A stretch of DNA of 42,795 nt from a virus. The notes beneath the pieces are model-generated. The model searched no databases. It had not been told where the DNA came from and saw nothing but the letters and a program-made list of their open reading frames with translations. The DNA is taken from IMG/VR virus record IMGVR_UViG_3300009161_000086, positions 1 through 42,795 of that record; one strand, given 5' to 3'. Shown piece after piece: positions 29,328 through 38,205 of the stretch (position 1 is the first letter of the stretch; every line of letters starts with the position of its first letter). A program made the translations under genes and the position numbers.

Positions 29328-30497
29328 TTATGGTTGTTCAGTAACAACTGGAGTTCCATTTGTATCTGTAACTGTACCTCCACTTTCTGACCCTAAGAAA
29401 GTAGTTTCTGCGCTCGCGCCTAAGACGTCAATTTGTTGTTGAGGTATGTCACTTACAGTTGTAACTTGTGCCGCTGAAGCAAAAATTGCATTAGCTAATG
29501 AGTTAGCTAGTACATCTTTAATATTAAATCCATATACTGTCCACGCTTGTTTAGGATTATTTTGGAATTCCCTAGCAATTTTAATGCCTCGTAATGTACT
29601 ACCAAGAGCCGCCAATGATTTAGTAAGTTGACCAGTTGATGGCGGTTTAACATTACTAATGGCCGAGGCAAATGGATCGCCAGGCTGAACATTACTTCTT
29701 GATTGTTCTACTTCTGATCTAGAACTTTTTGTATTATCGTAATAGCGAAGGTCTTTAAACGCAGCAGATTCGGCACCGGTTGTAATTTGTCCTGTTTCAT
29801 AATTTACAGTTTCATAACTTAGCATCATACTGTTTTTTAATAATTTAGTACCATCTGCTTGATCTAATGTATCGTGGTCCCATCCTGTTATTAAGGGGTT
29901 AATTAAAGTTATTTTAGTATAATCGCCTTTATGTAACACATATATGTCTATGCTAGTAAAGAATGGAGTTTGTTGGGCATTTCGAAATCCATAATCAAAG
30001 TATTCGTTAACATATTTGGTATCGCCAAAGTTGTTATTTTTTGCATCTGAATTATAATAACTAAAATACAAATTCCAAAGTTTATTTGTATTGTCTGCAT
30101 TATCATCGTGGAATTCAAGTCTTACAGGCTCATAATTAATTTTAGTTTGAATATTAGTTTTTCTATTGTATTGATTTATGGTTTCAGTGGTAATTTTAAA
30201 TTTAGGTAATTGAACTGATTTAGCTAATAACCCCGTTAATAATAATATGTCTGTGTCAAAATTCTTGACAAGTCTGCTGGCTCCCATAACGGCGTTGGAA
30301 AGTATCTGGTTAGCTGCTGTACTAGTATTAAACCGTACAAAATATATAAATCCAGTCTTAGGTGCTAATGCATAATTATTTGATCTATATAATTTACTAG
30401 CGTGCTCAAAATCTAATAACCAAGGCGTACCTAAGGTTTGAGTAACATAGCCTTTGGCTGCTACTGGATTAATATTACTAAATGGGACGTATGACAT
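29328..30497 (-). CDS. Tail-tube-fold baseplate or tube-associated protein (gp54/gp48-like)
   Basis: 389 residues. Residues about 40-240 resemble the tail-tube fold: GFIYFVRFNTS, LAKSVQLPKFKITTETINQ, KINYEPVRLEFHDDNADN, and SIDIYVLHKGDYTKITLINP then PLITGWDHDTLDQADG. This matches the style of tube initiator gp54 or cap gp48, which nucleate the tube on the baseplate. The C-terminal 130 residues are Ser/Ala-rich with a helical insert. It follows gp19 after a terminator and has its own late box CATAAATA 5 nt before the ATG. Which of the two T4 genes it equals is not certain. Confidence 0.55.
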   Translation of the reverse strand: MSYVPFSNINPVAAKGYVTQTLGTPWLLDFEHASKLYRSNNYALAPKTGFIYFVRFNTSTAANQILSNAVMGASRLVKNFDTDILLLTGLLAKSVQLPKFKITTETINQYNRKTNIQTKINYEPVRLEFHDDNADNTNKLWNLYFSYYNSDAKNNNFGDTKYVNEYFDYGFRNAQQTPFFTSIDIYVLHKGDYTKITLINPLITGWDHDTLDQADGTKLLKNSMMLSYETVNYETGQITTGAESAAFKDLRYYDNTKSSRSEVEQSRSNVQPGDPFASAISNVKPPSTGQLTKSLAALGSTLRGIKIAREFQNNPKQAWTVYGFNIKDVLANSLANAIFASAAQVTTVSDIPQQQIDVLGASAETTFLGSESGGTVTDTNGTPVVTEQP

Positions 30498-30502
30498 AAT
30501 GA

Positions 30503-30510
30503 TATTTATG
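30503..30510 (-). promoter_or_regulatory. T4-type late promoter
   Basis: CATAAATA on the minus strand, followed by TCATT and the ATG at 30497. It begins 4 nt after the U run of the preceding terminator. Confidence 0.68.
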
Positions 30511-30514
30511 CCAT

Positions 30515-30541
30515 AAAAAACCCCCAGGTTAACTGGGGGTT
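30515..30541 (-). terminator. Intrinsic terminator after the tail-tube gene
   Basis: Minus strand: CCCCCAG-TTAAC-CTGGGGG with extra A-T closing pairs, followed by TTTTTT. Confidence 0.92.
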
Positions 30542-30564
30542 GGTGCTAATTGCTAGTGCGGTGA

Positions 30565-31191
30565 TTAACTTGTTGCGTTTGTACTTGATGCGCGAATTGT
30601 TGCTGGAATCAAGTTTCTACCAGTTGCATCAGTTTGAATTGCATTGTCGTAGCAAACTTCCATTTCAATTTCTAATGGATCTGCTTTTGAATAATCAACT
30701 GAGCTGTAGCCAACTGATTTTAACCAGCAGCCGTCAAGACTAAACGATTCTAATGTAACAACAGCCTCACCGTTGCCGCCGTCCAAAATTTCAATAATCA
30801 TAGAAAATTTGTAATCTTGTCCGCTTGCACCGCTAGATTGATTGTAAAAATCAAATTGTTTCTGAACTTGTTGTCCAACTACTGTAGATACAGCGTTAGT
30901 GACATCATCTCGTACTTTTAATTTGATGTTGTTCCACTTGTACTTTCCTTGTAATTTGATAGTACTGTTATAAACGTGTAACGGTACTTCGTCAAATTCA
31001 GGCTTTGGACGATCTACCATCATAACCTGTTTGGTTATTTCAGTAGGGGAGTTTGCTGCGGTGAGAGATCCAAAGTTAAACAGCGTAACGCGAAAGCGGT
31101 ATGCCAATTTTGGCATCAACATACCTTGATTCGCGGCGCTGTTGTTCACTGATAATGGAACTGAGAAATTTGATAAACTTGCAATTGGCAT
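30565..31191 (-). CDS. 19: Tail tube protein gp19
   Basis: 208 residues, slightly longer than T4 gp19. LAYRFRVTLFNFGSLTA and ITKQVMMVDRPKPEFDEVP form the first strands of the tube fold; STIKLQGKYKWNNIKLKVRD and the DGCWLKSVGYSSVDY segment complete it. The end is a polar tail. Hexamers stack to make the inner tail tube. It follows the sheath gene by 28 nt with AAGGAGC before the ATG and is closed by a terminator, so gp18 and gp19 form one late operon. Confidence 0.88.
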   Translation of the reverse strand: MPIASLSNFSVPLSVNNSAANQGMLMPKLAYRFRVTLFNFGSLTAANSPTEITKQVMMVDRPKPEFDEVPLHVYNSTIKLQGKYKWNNIKLKVRDDVTNAVSTVVGQQVQKQFDFYNQSSGASGQDYKFSMIIEILDGGNGEAVVTLESFSLDGCWLKSVGYSSVDYSKADPLEIEMEVCYDNAIQTDATGRNLIPATIRASSTNATS

Positions 31192-31219
31192 TTGTATGCT
31201 CCTTATTCTTCTTTAATTG

Positions 31220-34200
31220 TTATTGTCCAATGCTGGTAGTGCTATTTCCACTCAATTGTGAACCATAGTTACCAGAAGAAATGGCGCCAGTATTCAACAA
31301 TCTCAATGGAATGTATATGAACTCAACACTTTTAACTGGTTCAATGGCAACATCTACCCATAGTTCGTTACGATCAATTCTTGTATTTGTGTTATTTGTT
31401 TGATCACACACTACAACAAAGTCATATAACGCACGTTGAGTTACTAAACTTGATAGTAATGACTCTATGGAAGTCTTGATATCTCTTCTAGTTTGACTGT
31501 CATTTGGTTCAAACAAATATGGCTTAGCCAACACACCTAATTGTCTACGTAAATAGGTCACTAATCTAGCAACATTAATACGGTCTAACGAACTGCTATT
31601 TGCAGCACGAGTATATTGACCCATTACTGTTAGTCCAGCAGCTGGCAATGTAGCAATTGGGTTAACTTTAACACCTGCTAATACATTGCGTAGATTGTCA
31701 TGCAATGAAGTAGTCATGAATCTACCAGTTGTACTATCAACATAACCCACTGAACTTGCATTGTTAACTAGTCCACGGCGTGTTCCAGCTGGAGCAAACC
31801 AAGGATAACTTACATTATCACTGTTAATAATTGTAGTCAACATCATATGGCTTGCTGGAACAACAATATTATTACCACGGTTGTCATTGGTATAACCACT
31901 TGGGTAATATACCGCTGTGTAAGCGTCGCGGGTAACTAATCCGTCATCACCATTGTCTGTAGCTAGAGCAGCATTGCTGGCCCAGTTATTCAATGAGGTT
32001 GAATCTGCAGGCAAACGGAATGGCGCATCACCTACAACTAATGCTAGTTGACCAATGTCATTGTTGAATGAAACCATGTTAGTGATCAATTCAGTATAAC
32101 CTGGAGTTGCAATCAAGTTGAAAGACAATGTGTCAGTATCACGAATGCTTTGATTTGTACTCACTACTGCCTTCAATGCGTCAACAACTACTGCACGTTG
32201 AGCCATACGTCCAAATGCACTGCCGCTGGCGGATACCCAACGATCTGCAAAATAGTTTGTTGTTGAATCACCGTTGAGAGGGTTTGTTGCTGGATAGTTC
32301 ATGGGAATGAAGTTTGAATAATATTGTTTAACATTATTCCCACTACGACGTGTATTGAATAAACGCATACCCCTTGGATGTAATGCAGGATCTGGACAAT
32401 CTGGATCTACATACGCACTGGTCAACATAGTACTGATAGGAGTTAATGTTGCCATATTAGTTGTGCTGGTGTTGCTCCAACGTGCATCAGCAAATAACCA
32501 GCCTGTAGGACTATAATTATCAGTGACATCTTGTAGTACCCATTTTTTACCAACTGCTTTGGAACCATCGTAAACATAGATAACTTGGCCGTACATATCT
32601 GGACTTGAACTATCAATCCAAATATCGTTGTCAACTAATGCAGTGCCGTCACTTTGTTTAGTAGGCGCGGTAGCTGCAACAATTGGCCCATTAGGATCAG
32701 TGTTAGGATACATTGTTAGGTATCCAACCCAAGCAGTACCAGTTTGGTTAATCATAATGTCAACAGCAGTAATATTGCTATTAAACCATAATGTTCCATC
32801 TGCTGGCGCACTACTTGGTGCAGCCGGTGATGCTTGATAGCTTAATGGGGTCCAGTTAGTGACTAAAAATAATGTTGTTGGGGTTCCAGTTATTGATGCA
32901 CGATCGCCAATTGGAGCGTTAAACACATTACTTGCACTAGTACTAATTCCAGCGTCTGATAATATTAAACCACTGACGCTATCTGCAATTTCAAATTCGC
33001 CGCCCAAAGCATGGGTAATTGTTAATATATTTGATCCTGCATTCCAAACTGCCTGTAAGTTGCCTGCGGCATTGCTGCTGTTCAATTGAGAAGCAATTTG
33101 AGAACCAACAGCACTAGATGTTGAAGTGATTGTTAATGGCACTACTGAAGTCCAAGTACCAACTGCATTTGTTTGTCTAATATAAACTGTACCAGCAGTA
33201 GAAGTACCTGCGGACTTCACACTAAGTGTAGTAGGAGACGTGGATGTACGAGACCATAGTTTAAAATTTGCCTTAATTGCATTTGATGCAGCGCCATTTT
33301 CAAAATCATAATTAACAAAAACAGTTCCTACTGGAATATTCTTGCCGCCGCCAACAGAGTCTAAACTGTTAATAGCAGATTGTGTACTACCAAATAATGG
33401 AGCATCAACTGTTGTCCATGAACCTTTAGCTGAACTGTATGTTTTTACAGACCAATTAGCACCTTGACCAGGAGTATTTGTTTTAACCCAAACACTACTA
33501 GTAGCTGTACTTGTAGTAAATGGTGGGTACTGATAGTTAGGGCTCATATAAACAGCCTTGCCTGATTCAAAAGTATTAGTAACAGTGCTCCAGGTACTAG
33601 TTGACTTGTGCCATAGTTGGTTAGTATTTCTGCTAGTAATAACCATTGCATAGTCGCCTACTGAACCAAACGACATATTTGGAGTATAAACTCCACCAGT
33701 TAATGTGGCATTTGTAGCAGTTGTACTATCATCAATAACATTTACGGATTTAACAGTAAATGATTGTGTTGTTGTTGACCATTCGTTAACACCATATGCA
33801 TAGCTATTGGTTGTGTCAACCCAATAAGTTCCGTTTTCTGGAGTGCTGCTTGGCGCAGTTGCTGAACCGCGTAATGCTCCAAGGTCAACATCGCCACGAA
33901 CAACATATGCTCGGCTGCTGACTCCCAAAACACTATAGGCTGCTTGTAAGCCATACTCACTAATTTCACTAGCATTTACAGGATTGTTACCGCTGTCAGT
34001 TTGGAAATATGGTGTGCCAAAAGTGTCAGTTAAATCACGTTGACTTGTGATAACCCAAACAGTGCCAGCATTGGCTTTGGTGGTTCCGACTGCAATGCCA
34101 GTGCCGCTGGCATTAGCTTTGTTTTCGGAAGTTGCTACGAAAATTAGTGGGACTGTACCAGGTGCCGCTGGGGTATAGAAACTTTGATCTATAACTGATA

Positions 34201-34231
34201 CATTTACGCCTGGTGATTGTAATATTGCCAT
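31220..34231 (-). CDS. 18: Tail sheath protein gp18, enlarged
   Basis: 1003 residues against about 659 in T4. The N-terminal 120 residues (QSPGVNVSVIDQSFYTPA, LTDTFGTPYF) and the C-terminal 400 (ALHPRGMRLFNTRRSG, INVARLVTYLRRQLG, LWVDVAIEPVKSVEFIYIP) are sheath-like. Between them, about 125-570, is a Ser/Thr-rich insertion with about six copies of a module ending in aromatic-G-x-x-W, for example PENGTYWVDTTN and PADGTLWFNSN. This would decorate the sheath exterior. A late box CTAAATA (34265-34271) and TAAGGAG lie before the ATG. Confidence 0.92.
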   Translation of the reverse strand: MAILQSPGVNVSVIDQSFYTPAAPGTVPLIFVATSENKANASGTGIAVGTTKANAGTVWVITSQRDLTDTFGTPYFQTDSGNNPVNASEISEYGLQAAYSVLGVSSRAYVVRGDVDLGALRGSATAPSSTPENGTYWVDTTNSYAYGVNEWSTTTQSFTVKSVNVIDDSTTATNATLTGGVYTPNMSFGSVGDYAMVITSRNTNQLWHKSTSTWSTVTNTFESGKAVYMSPNYQYPPFTTSTATSSVWVKTNTPGQGANWSVKTYSSAKGSWTTVDAPLFGSTQSAINSLDSVGGGKNIPVGTVFVNYDFENGAASNAIKANFKLWSRTSTSPTTLSVKSAGTSTAGTVYIRQTNAVGTWTSVVPLTITSTSSAVGSQIASQLNSSNAAGNLQAVWNAGSNILTITHALGGEFEIADSVSGLILSDAGISTSASNVFNAPIGDRASITGTPTTLFLVTNWTPLSYQASPAAPSSAPADGTLWFNSNITAVDIMINQTGTAWVGYLTMYPNTDPNGPIVAATAPTKQSDGTALVDNDIWIDSSSPDMYGQVIYVYDGSKAVGKKWVLQDVTDNYSPTGWLFADARWSNTSTTNMATLTPISTMLTSAYVDPDCPDPALHPRGMRLFNTRRSGNNVKQYYSNFIPMNYPATNPLNGDSTTNYFADRWVSASGSAFGRMAQRAVVVDALKAVVSTNQSIRDTDTLSFNLIATPGYTELITNMVSFNNDIGQLALVVGDAPFRLPADSTSLNNWASNAALATDNGDDGLVTRDAYTAVYYPSGYTNDNRGNNIVVPASHMMLTTIINSDNVSYPWFAPAGTRRGLVNNASSVGYVDSTTGRFMTTSLHDNLRNVLAGVKVNPIATLPAAGLTVMGQYTRAANSSSLDRINVARLVTYLRRQLGVLAKPYLFEPNDSQTRRDIKTSIESLLSSLVTQRALYDFVVVCDQTNNTNTRIDRNELWVDVAIEPVKSVEFIYIPLRLLNTGAISSGNYGSQLSGNSTTSIGQ

Positions 34232-34264
34232 CTTTTAAAACTCCTTAATGGATTCGCTTTGTTT

Positions 34265-34271
34265 TATTTAG
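34265..34271 (-). promoter_or_regulatory. T4-type late promoter for sheath operon
   Basis: CTAAATA on the minus strand, about 33 nt before the gp18 ATG, leaving room for a TAAGGAG ribosome site. Confidence 0.6.
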
Positions 34272-34278
34272 CTTGTAA

Positions 34279-34668
34279 ATGAAAAAACATATGGTAAATA
34301 TCAAGTATCAAAAGGTATCAAAAAGGGCGGGTATGCGAAAACTATGCAAAGAGTGTAATGAGAGACCGGTGGCAATCAATTATTATAAAGCTGGACAGCC
34401 TTATTATCGATCAAAGTGCGATCACTGCTCTAAAAACCGAAAATCATCCAAACCGCTATGGGAGTTGGCTGGATATAAAAAGAAAAATGCCTGTGAAAAG
34501 TGTAATTATACTTCAAAGCATTCTGAACAATTCAACGTATTTTATGTTGACGGCAATCTACGTAATCATAGATACACTAATTTAAAGACAATATGCGCCA
34601 ACTGTCAGCGCATATTGCATAAAGAAGGTGTTAAATGGCGTCAGGGTAACTTGGTACCCGACTTATAA
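34279..34668 (+). CDS. Zinc-ribbon/HNH-like protein
   Basis: 129 residues, basic. Four Cys pairs are present: LCKECNERP, CDHCSKNRK, ACEKCNYTS and ICANCQRIL. The last region, FYVDGNLRNHRYTNLKTIC, follows the D-G-x-x-x-N-x-x-x-N-L core of HNH nucleases, but the first His is not where expected, so nuclease activity is doubtful. Similar small proteins exist in T4-like cyanophages. The internal Met at residue 5 is an alternative start. It is divergent from gp18 (47 bp) and overlaps gp1 by 38 bp at the 3' end. Confidence 0.6.
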   Translation: MKKHMVNIKYQKVSKRAGMRKLCKECNERPVAINYYKAGQPYYRSKCDHCSKNRKSSKPLWELAGYKKKNACEKCNYTSKHSEQFNVFYVDGNLRNHRYTNLKTICANCQRILHKEGVKWRQGNLVPDL

Positions 34669-35287
34669 GTGGCAATACTTGAGCATATAAATCGTCAATA
34701 CTTTGGTTGTTATCTAAAGTAAAATCAAACCTAGTACCAACCCATGCTGTCTCACTTGCGTGAATACTTAATTTACTCATACGACTTTTGGCTATTGCCC
34801 AATTCATACCGTGATCGCCTGCATTCATATCAACAGCATCTTGATACCATTCTGGCTCTGGGCCTCGGGAAACTCTAATAACTATACCACCAGCATTTTT
34901 AATTGATTTAATTTCGTTTGGAAAACGGCAGTCACTAATAACAATGTCATCTGTGCTGTTTCGAAGTTTATTTTCCAAACTAGCAATCCATATATCATCG
35001 TGAAATGCACGACGGCATACTTCAGTTCCCCAATATTGCAAGATCCAACGAGGAGTAAGATGGGGCATATTCAAACGTTCTGCCCACCACGGATCTACTT
35101 GTTCTCGCCACTCTCGAGCTTGTTTAGTGCGGCCCTCTAACATTGTTCGATCCCAACCAAACACTTGTGCCACTGCATCTTTTAATGAATTTGCAAAAGA
35201 TTCTCGTCTAAATTCGTGAAAGTTAGTAAGATAATCGGCAACTGTATCTTTGCCAGAACCAATAAAACCGCACACCCCTATAATCAT
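34631..35287 (-). CDS. 1: Deoxynucleoside monophosphate kinase, gp1 type
   Basis: 218 residues from ATG 35287, chosen because CAGGAG lies upstream and the P-loop then stands at the N-terminus as in T4 gp1. P-loop CGFIGSGKDTVADYL; LKDAVAQVFGWDRTMLEG; WILQYWGTEVCRRAFHDDIW; ISDCRFPNE is the second nucleotide-binding motif. It phosphorylates dNMPs to dNDPs for phage DNA synthesis. A longer in-frame reading to 35413 adds hydrophobic residues but overlaps the endonuclease gene and is unlikely. Confidence 0.9.
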   Translation of the reverse strand: MIIGVCGFIGSGKDTVADYLTNFHEFRRESFANSLKDAVAQVFGWDRTMLEGRTKQAREWREQVDPWWAERLNMPHLTPRWILQYWGTEVCRRAFHDDIWIASLENKLRNSTDDIVISDCRFPNEIKSIKNAGGIVIRVSRGPEPEWYQDAVDMNAGDHGMNWAIAKSRMSKLSIHASETAWVGTRFDFTLDNNQSIDDLYAQVLPLISRVPSYPDAI

Positions 35288-35333
35288 AAAAACTCCTGGA
35301 TATAGTTTATTATATAACAGAATTATTACAAGG

Positions 35334-36143
35334 TCAACGATTATTTTTAAAGAAATCTTCAAATAATTGTTCTGAAGTTTTATCGCATCGAGAACCTTTG
35401 CTAGAATTTTCACTTTTACTTAGCATTCGAAGATTTGTCCAATGCCCAATTATATATGGAGGTATGTTGTCTTTAAATCCCTGATGCTTACTATAGATGT
35501 GATCCAAATCATATTGACTTCTGTTTAATCTAGTTGGGTTAATTTGATCAAAATTATTTTGCCAACTTTCTCCTGTGAATTTTCCCACTGCTTCATAATA
35601 TAATCTTTTAGAACTTCGAAGGTGCTTTGGTGTTATTGTGCCCTTTTCGACCTTAATATCATACAATCTTTTCCTAAAATCTTTATTTTTGCTAGGGTGA
35701 TCAACTCCAAAGTTTTTCAAATAAGTTTGTTTAGTTTTTTCTTTTTGTTCAACAGTATAAGTTTCTTTGGATCTATATTTTCTACCATTATTTACAGCAG
35801 CAATATTTCCTTGTTTTCTTTTTTCATTATTTTCTGCTGAGTGTCCATTAATATAATCTCCATTTTGATGTTTTAATATTTGTTTTGCACGACGACTCGA
35901 TGTTGTAAAATATAAACATTCATTCCATTTTACAAATTCGCCTGTTATTGGACAAATTGGCCGAAAATAACAATCATTTAATATATGCCAAACACGTTGT
36001 TTAGGCTTTGCAGAATTAGGCAAAAATGAAGTTTTTTCTAAAATCTCACCCCATAAATCAAGATGTGTTTTATAAAGATACCTAGTCGCAGATTTATTAT
36101 AACTTGTATCTAAATTAATAATTTGTAATAGTATGTCTTTCAT
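35334..36143 (-). CDS. Free-standing HNH homing-type endonuclease
   Basis: 269 residues, very basic (Lys/Arg/Asn-rich). CPITGEFVKWNECLYFTTS may be a zinc knuckle. The repeats KTKQTYLKNFGVDHPSKNK and KDFRKRLYDIKVEKG resemble DNA-recognition modules of phage-encoded nucleases. The HNH core is YDLDHIYSKHQGF with GHWTNLRMLSKSENSSKGSR. It likely cuts a related phage genome that lacks the gene and so spreads itself. A GATAAATA late box lies 5 nt before its ATG. It sits between gp13 and gp1 without interrupting either. Confidence 0.8.
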   Translation of the reverse strand: MKDILLQIINLDTSYNKSATRYLYKTHLDLWGEILEKTSFLPNSAKPKQRVWHILNDCYFRPICPITGEFVKWNECLYFTTSSRRAKQILKHQNGDYINGHSAENNEKRKQGNIAAVNNGRKYRSKETYTVEQKEKTKQTYLKNFGVDHPSKNKDFRKRLYDIKVEKGTITPKHLRSSKRLYYEAVGKFTGESWQNNFDQINPTRLNRSQYDLDHIYSKHQGFKDNIPPYIIGHWTNLRMLSKSENSSKGSRCDKTSEQLFEDFFKNNR

Positions 36144-36148
36144 ACTAT

Positions 36149-36156
36149 TATTTATC
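36149..36156 (-). promoter_or_regulatory. T4-type late promoter
   Basis: GATAAATA on the minus strand, then ATAGT and the ATG of the HNH gene at 36143. Confidence 0.62.
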
Positions 36157-36179
36157 TACTATCCAGTTATCCAGGTAAA

Positions 36180-36938
36180 TTAACCTTGAATCCAAGTAAG
36201 GGGCTGACTGCCTTCTTTGTAGTTAATTAGGTCTAACTCAAGTTGATCCATTTCAACTTTGGCTTCAGCTTTTAAGGTAGCCCCATTCAAATTGCTGCCG
36301 CCTTGTGGGCTGGCAATTTGTGAAAACTTTTCACGAGCTTGGCCCAACATCATTTTGGCATTGGCCAATGCATAATCTTTCAACCATTGACCAGCATACA
36401 CATCACTGAATAAATTAAAATCTGGACGATAGTTGTACATCCAAACCAATACTTCCTCGTCTGCAAACGGACGTTGTTGTACAGATAACATTTTGGTAGT
36501 GGGATTAAACATAAAATTAATATCACTACCAAACATTTTACCCACTTGTTTCTGATATGATGCAAAGGCATAGTATGTAGCTAGGCCACCCATATTTGTA
36601 CTTGCTAACAAATATGTGTTTGAATATGCTAGATTGAACGGTTCAAATAAACTTCCGCCATTGCCGCCGCCTGTACGTGAACCTATACTACGTCTAAACA
36701 ATTGACGCACACTCATAATTTCTTTAGGCATTTGATATTCGTTAACATCTTGGGTCATTGTTAAAAATCCAAGACTTTCTTCAACGGCATTACTGCTACG
36801 TTGGCGATATTTTGCCAATGACTTATCAATCGCAAAATTATAATCACTGGGCTCAAGTTCTACATCTACCATGCTTCCGCCCAAGAAAGCCTTGATGTAT
36901 TCCACTATATAAGTTCTAGATTGAATTGATTCGTCCAT
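36180..36938 (-). CDS. 13: Neck protein gp13
   Basis: 252 residues. IKAFLGGSMVDVELEPSDY, FAIDKSLAKYRQRSSNAVEE, VRQLFRRSIGS, NMGGLATYYAFASYQKQVG, FMFNPTTKMLSVQQRP, VLVWMYNYRPDFN and LKDYALANAKMMLGQAREKF match gp13 of marine T4-like phages. gp13 forms the neck ring that closes the head and receives the tail with gp14. It is divergent from gp14, the two starts being 47 bp apart. A late box CTAAATA lies 5 nt before its ATG, with no ribosome binding site. Confidence 0.9.
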   Translation of the reverse strand: MDESIQSRTYIVEYIKAFLGGSMVDVELEPSDYNFAIDKSLAKYRQRSSNAVEESLGFLTMTQDVNEYQMPKEIMSVRQLFRRSIGSRTGGGNGGSLFEPFNLAYSNTYLLASTNMGGLATYYAFASYQKQVGKMFGSDINFMFNPTTKMLSVQQRPFADEEVLVWMYNYRPDFNLFSDVYAGQWLKDYALANAKMMLGQAREKFSQIASPQGGSNLNGATLKAEAKVEMDQLELDLINYKEGSQPLTWIQG

Positions 36939-36943
36939 ATGAA

Positions 36944-36980
36944 TATTTAGTCAATTGGGATGACTATGGTGGGCTAAATA
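36944..36980. promoter_or_regulatory. Divergent late promoters of gp13 and gp14
   Basis: CTAAATA on the minus strand (36944-36950) is 5 nt before the gp13 ATG. CTAAATA on the plus strand (36974-36980) is 5 nt before the gp14 ATG at 36986. Confidence 0.7.
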
Positions 36981-36985
36981 TAAGT

Positions 36986-38194
36986 ATGCCAAAACTTAGT
37001 TTATACCGTCCCGAGAAGGGCAAAGATTTTAAATTCATTGATCGTGCAATTAATGAAAGATTTCAGGTGGGCGGCGTGGATGTATTTGTACACAAATATT
37101 TGGGACCAGTCGATCCAGCTGAAGGTGAAGCAACTCCCACAACTCCCACCAATAGCAATACTATTGGAGAATTGGGTATTCAAGACATATTGTTTATGGA
37201 AACTAGGGATCGTAATTATGCTCCAGATGTGTATGTACTACGGGGCATTTACACCATGCAAGACTTGGACTTTAATCTAAGTCAATTTGGGTTATTTCTT
37301 CAAAATGACACTATTATGATGTATTTCCATTTGGGCACGACTGTGGATGCATTATTGCGTAAAGTTATGCCTGGAGATGTTTTTGAATTGCCTCATTTAA
37401 AAGACGAATATGCACTAGATGACAAGTTAGTTGCGTTAAAACGTTTTTATGTTGTACAAGATGTTAGTCGGCCCACATCAGGTTTTAGTCAAACTTGGTA
37501 TCCTCATTTATTAAAAGCCAAATGTGTGCCACTAGTTGACAGTCAAGAATACAAACAAATATTGGATCAAGATAGTGGCAATGGCGATAATAGTTCGCTT
37601 CGTGATCTACTATCCACTTACAATAAAAGTATTGAAATTAATGATCAAATCATTGAACAGGCAATGATAGATGCTCCAGTCAGCGGATACAATACTAGAA
37701 GTTTTTATGTTATTCCTACTAGAGAAAATGGCATGATTGATGTTGCCGACACCAGTGACATATGGAGCGATGCAAGTATTGATCAATCAATATTGGATGC
37801 CAGTGCTGTATTACACAGTCCCAATCAAACGTTGTATTTAGGTTATAATACTGGAAATGGTATCCCACCAAATGGTGCACCATTTATACAAGGAATAGAA
37901 TTTCCAAATGCGCCTGCACAAGGTGCATTTTGTTTAAGGACTGATTATATTCCCAATAACTTGTATAGATACAATGGTAAACATTGGGCACTATATTCAA
38001 CAGGTGTTCAAATGACATTGAATGAATTTGGGTATAATGACGTTGCACCTGGACAGCATTTTGCAGGACAAGATGTGCGGTTAACACAAAAAACAAGTTT
38101 TATTAACAATAACTCTACGGCCACTATACAAGGAAAGATAATTCCTGAACGTCAGGCATTGAGTAAGGCTCTAAAGCCAAAAGCAGATAATTAA
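36986..38194 (+). CDS. 14: Neck protein gp14, enlarged
   Basis: 402 residues against 256 in T4. The start is ATG 36986, 5 nt after CTAAATA; an in-frame upstream reading would run back through the promoter and gp13. VDVFVHKYLGPVDP, IQDILFMETRDRNYAPDVYV, GIYTMQDLDFNLSQFG, MPGDVFELPHLKDEYALDD and LKRFYVVQDVSRPTSGFSQ follow the gp14 core. The C-terminal third carries an extra module, APAQGAFCLRTDYIPNNLY then RYNGKHWALY, like those in gp15 and gp18. gp14 joins gp13 in the neck. Confidence 0.82.
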   Translation: MPKLSLYRPEKGKDFKFIDRAINERFQVGGVDVFVHKYLGPVDPAEGEATPTTPTNSNTIGELGIQDILFMETRDRNYAPDVYVLRGIYTMQDLDFNLSQFGLFLQNDTIMMYFHLGTTVDALLRKVMPGDVFELPHLKDEYALDDKLVALKRFYVVQDVSRPTSGFSQTWYPHLLKAKCVPLVDSQEYKQILDQDSGNGDNSSLRDLLSTYNKSIEINDQIIEQAMIDAPVSGYNTRSFYVIPTRENGMIDVADTSDIWSDASIDQSILDASAVLHSPNQTLYLGYNTGNGIPPNGAPFIQGIEFPNAPAQGAFCLRTDYIPNNLYRYNGKHWALYSTGVQMTLNEFGYNDVAPGQHFAGQDVRLTQKTSFINNNSTATIQGKIIPERQALSKALKPKADN

Positions 38195-38205
38195 AAGGTG
38201 TCAAA

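Noticed and set aside
34279-34668. Active HNH homing endonuclease
   Set aside because: The Cys pairs and the D-G-N core are present, but the catalytic first His is not evident. Reported only as zinc-ribbon/HNH-like.
35288-35413. N-terminal extension of the dNMP kinase with a hydrophobic segment
   Set aside because: The in-frame upstream codons overlap the endonuclease gene and lack a ribosome site. The ATG at 35287 has CAGGAG and places the P-loop where gp1 has it.
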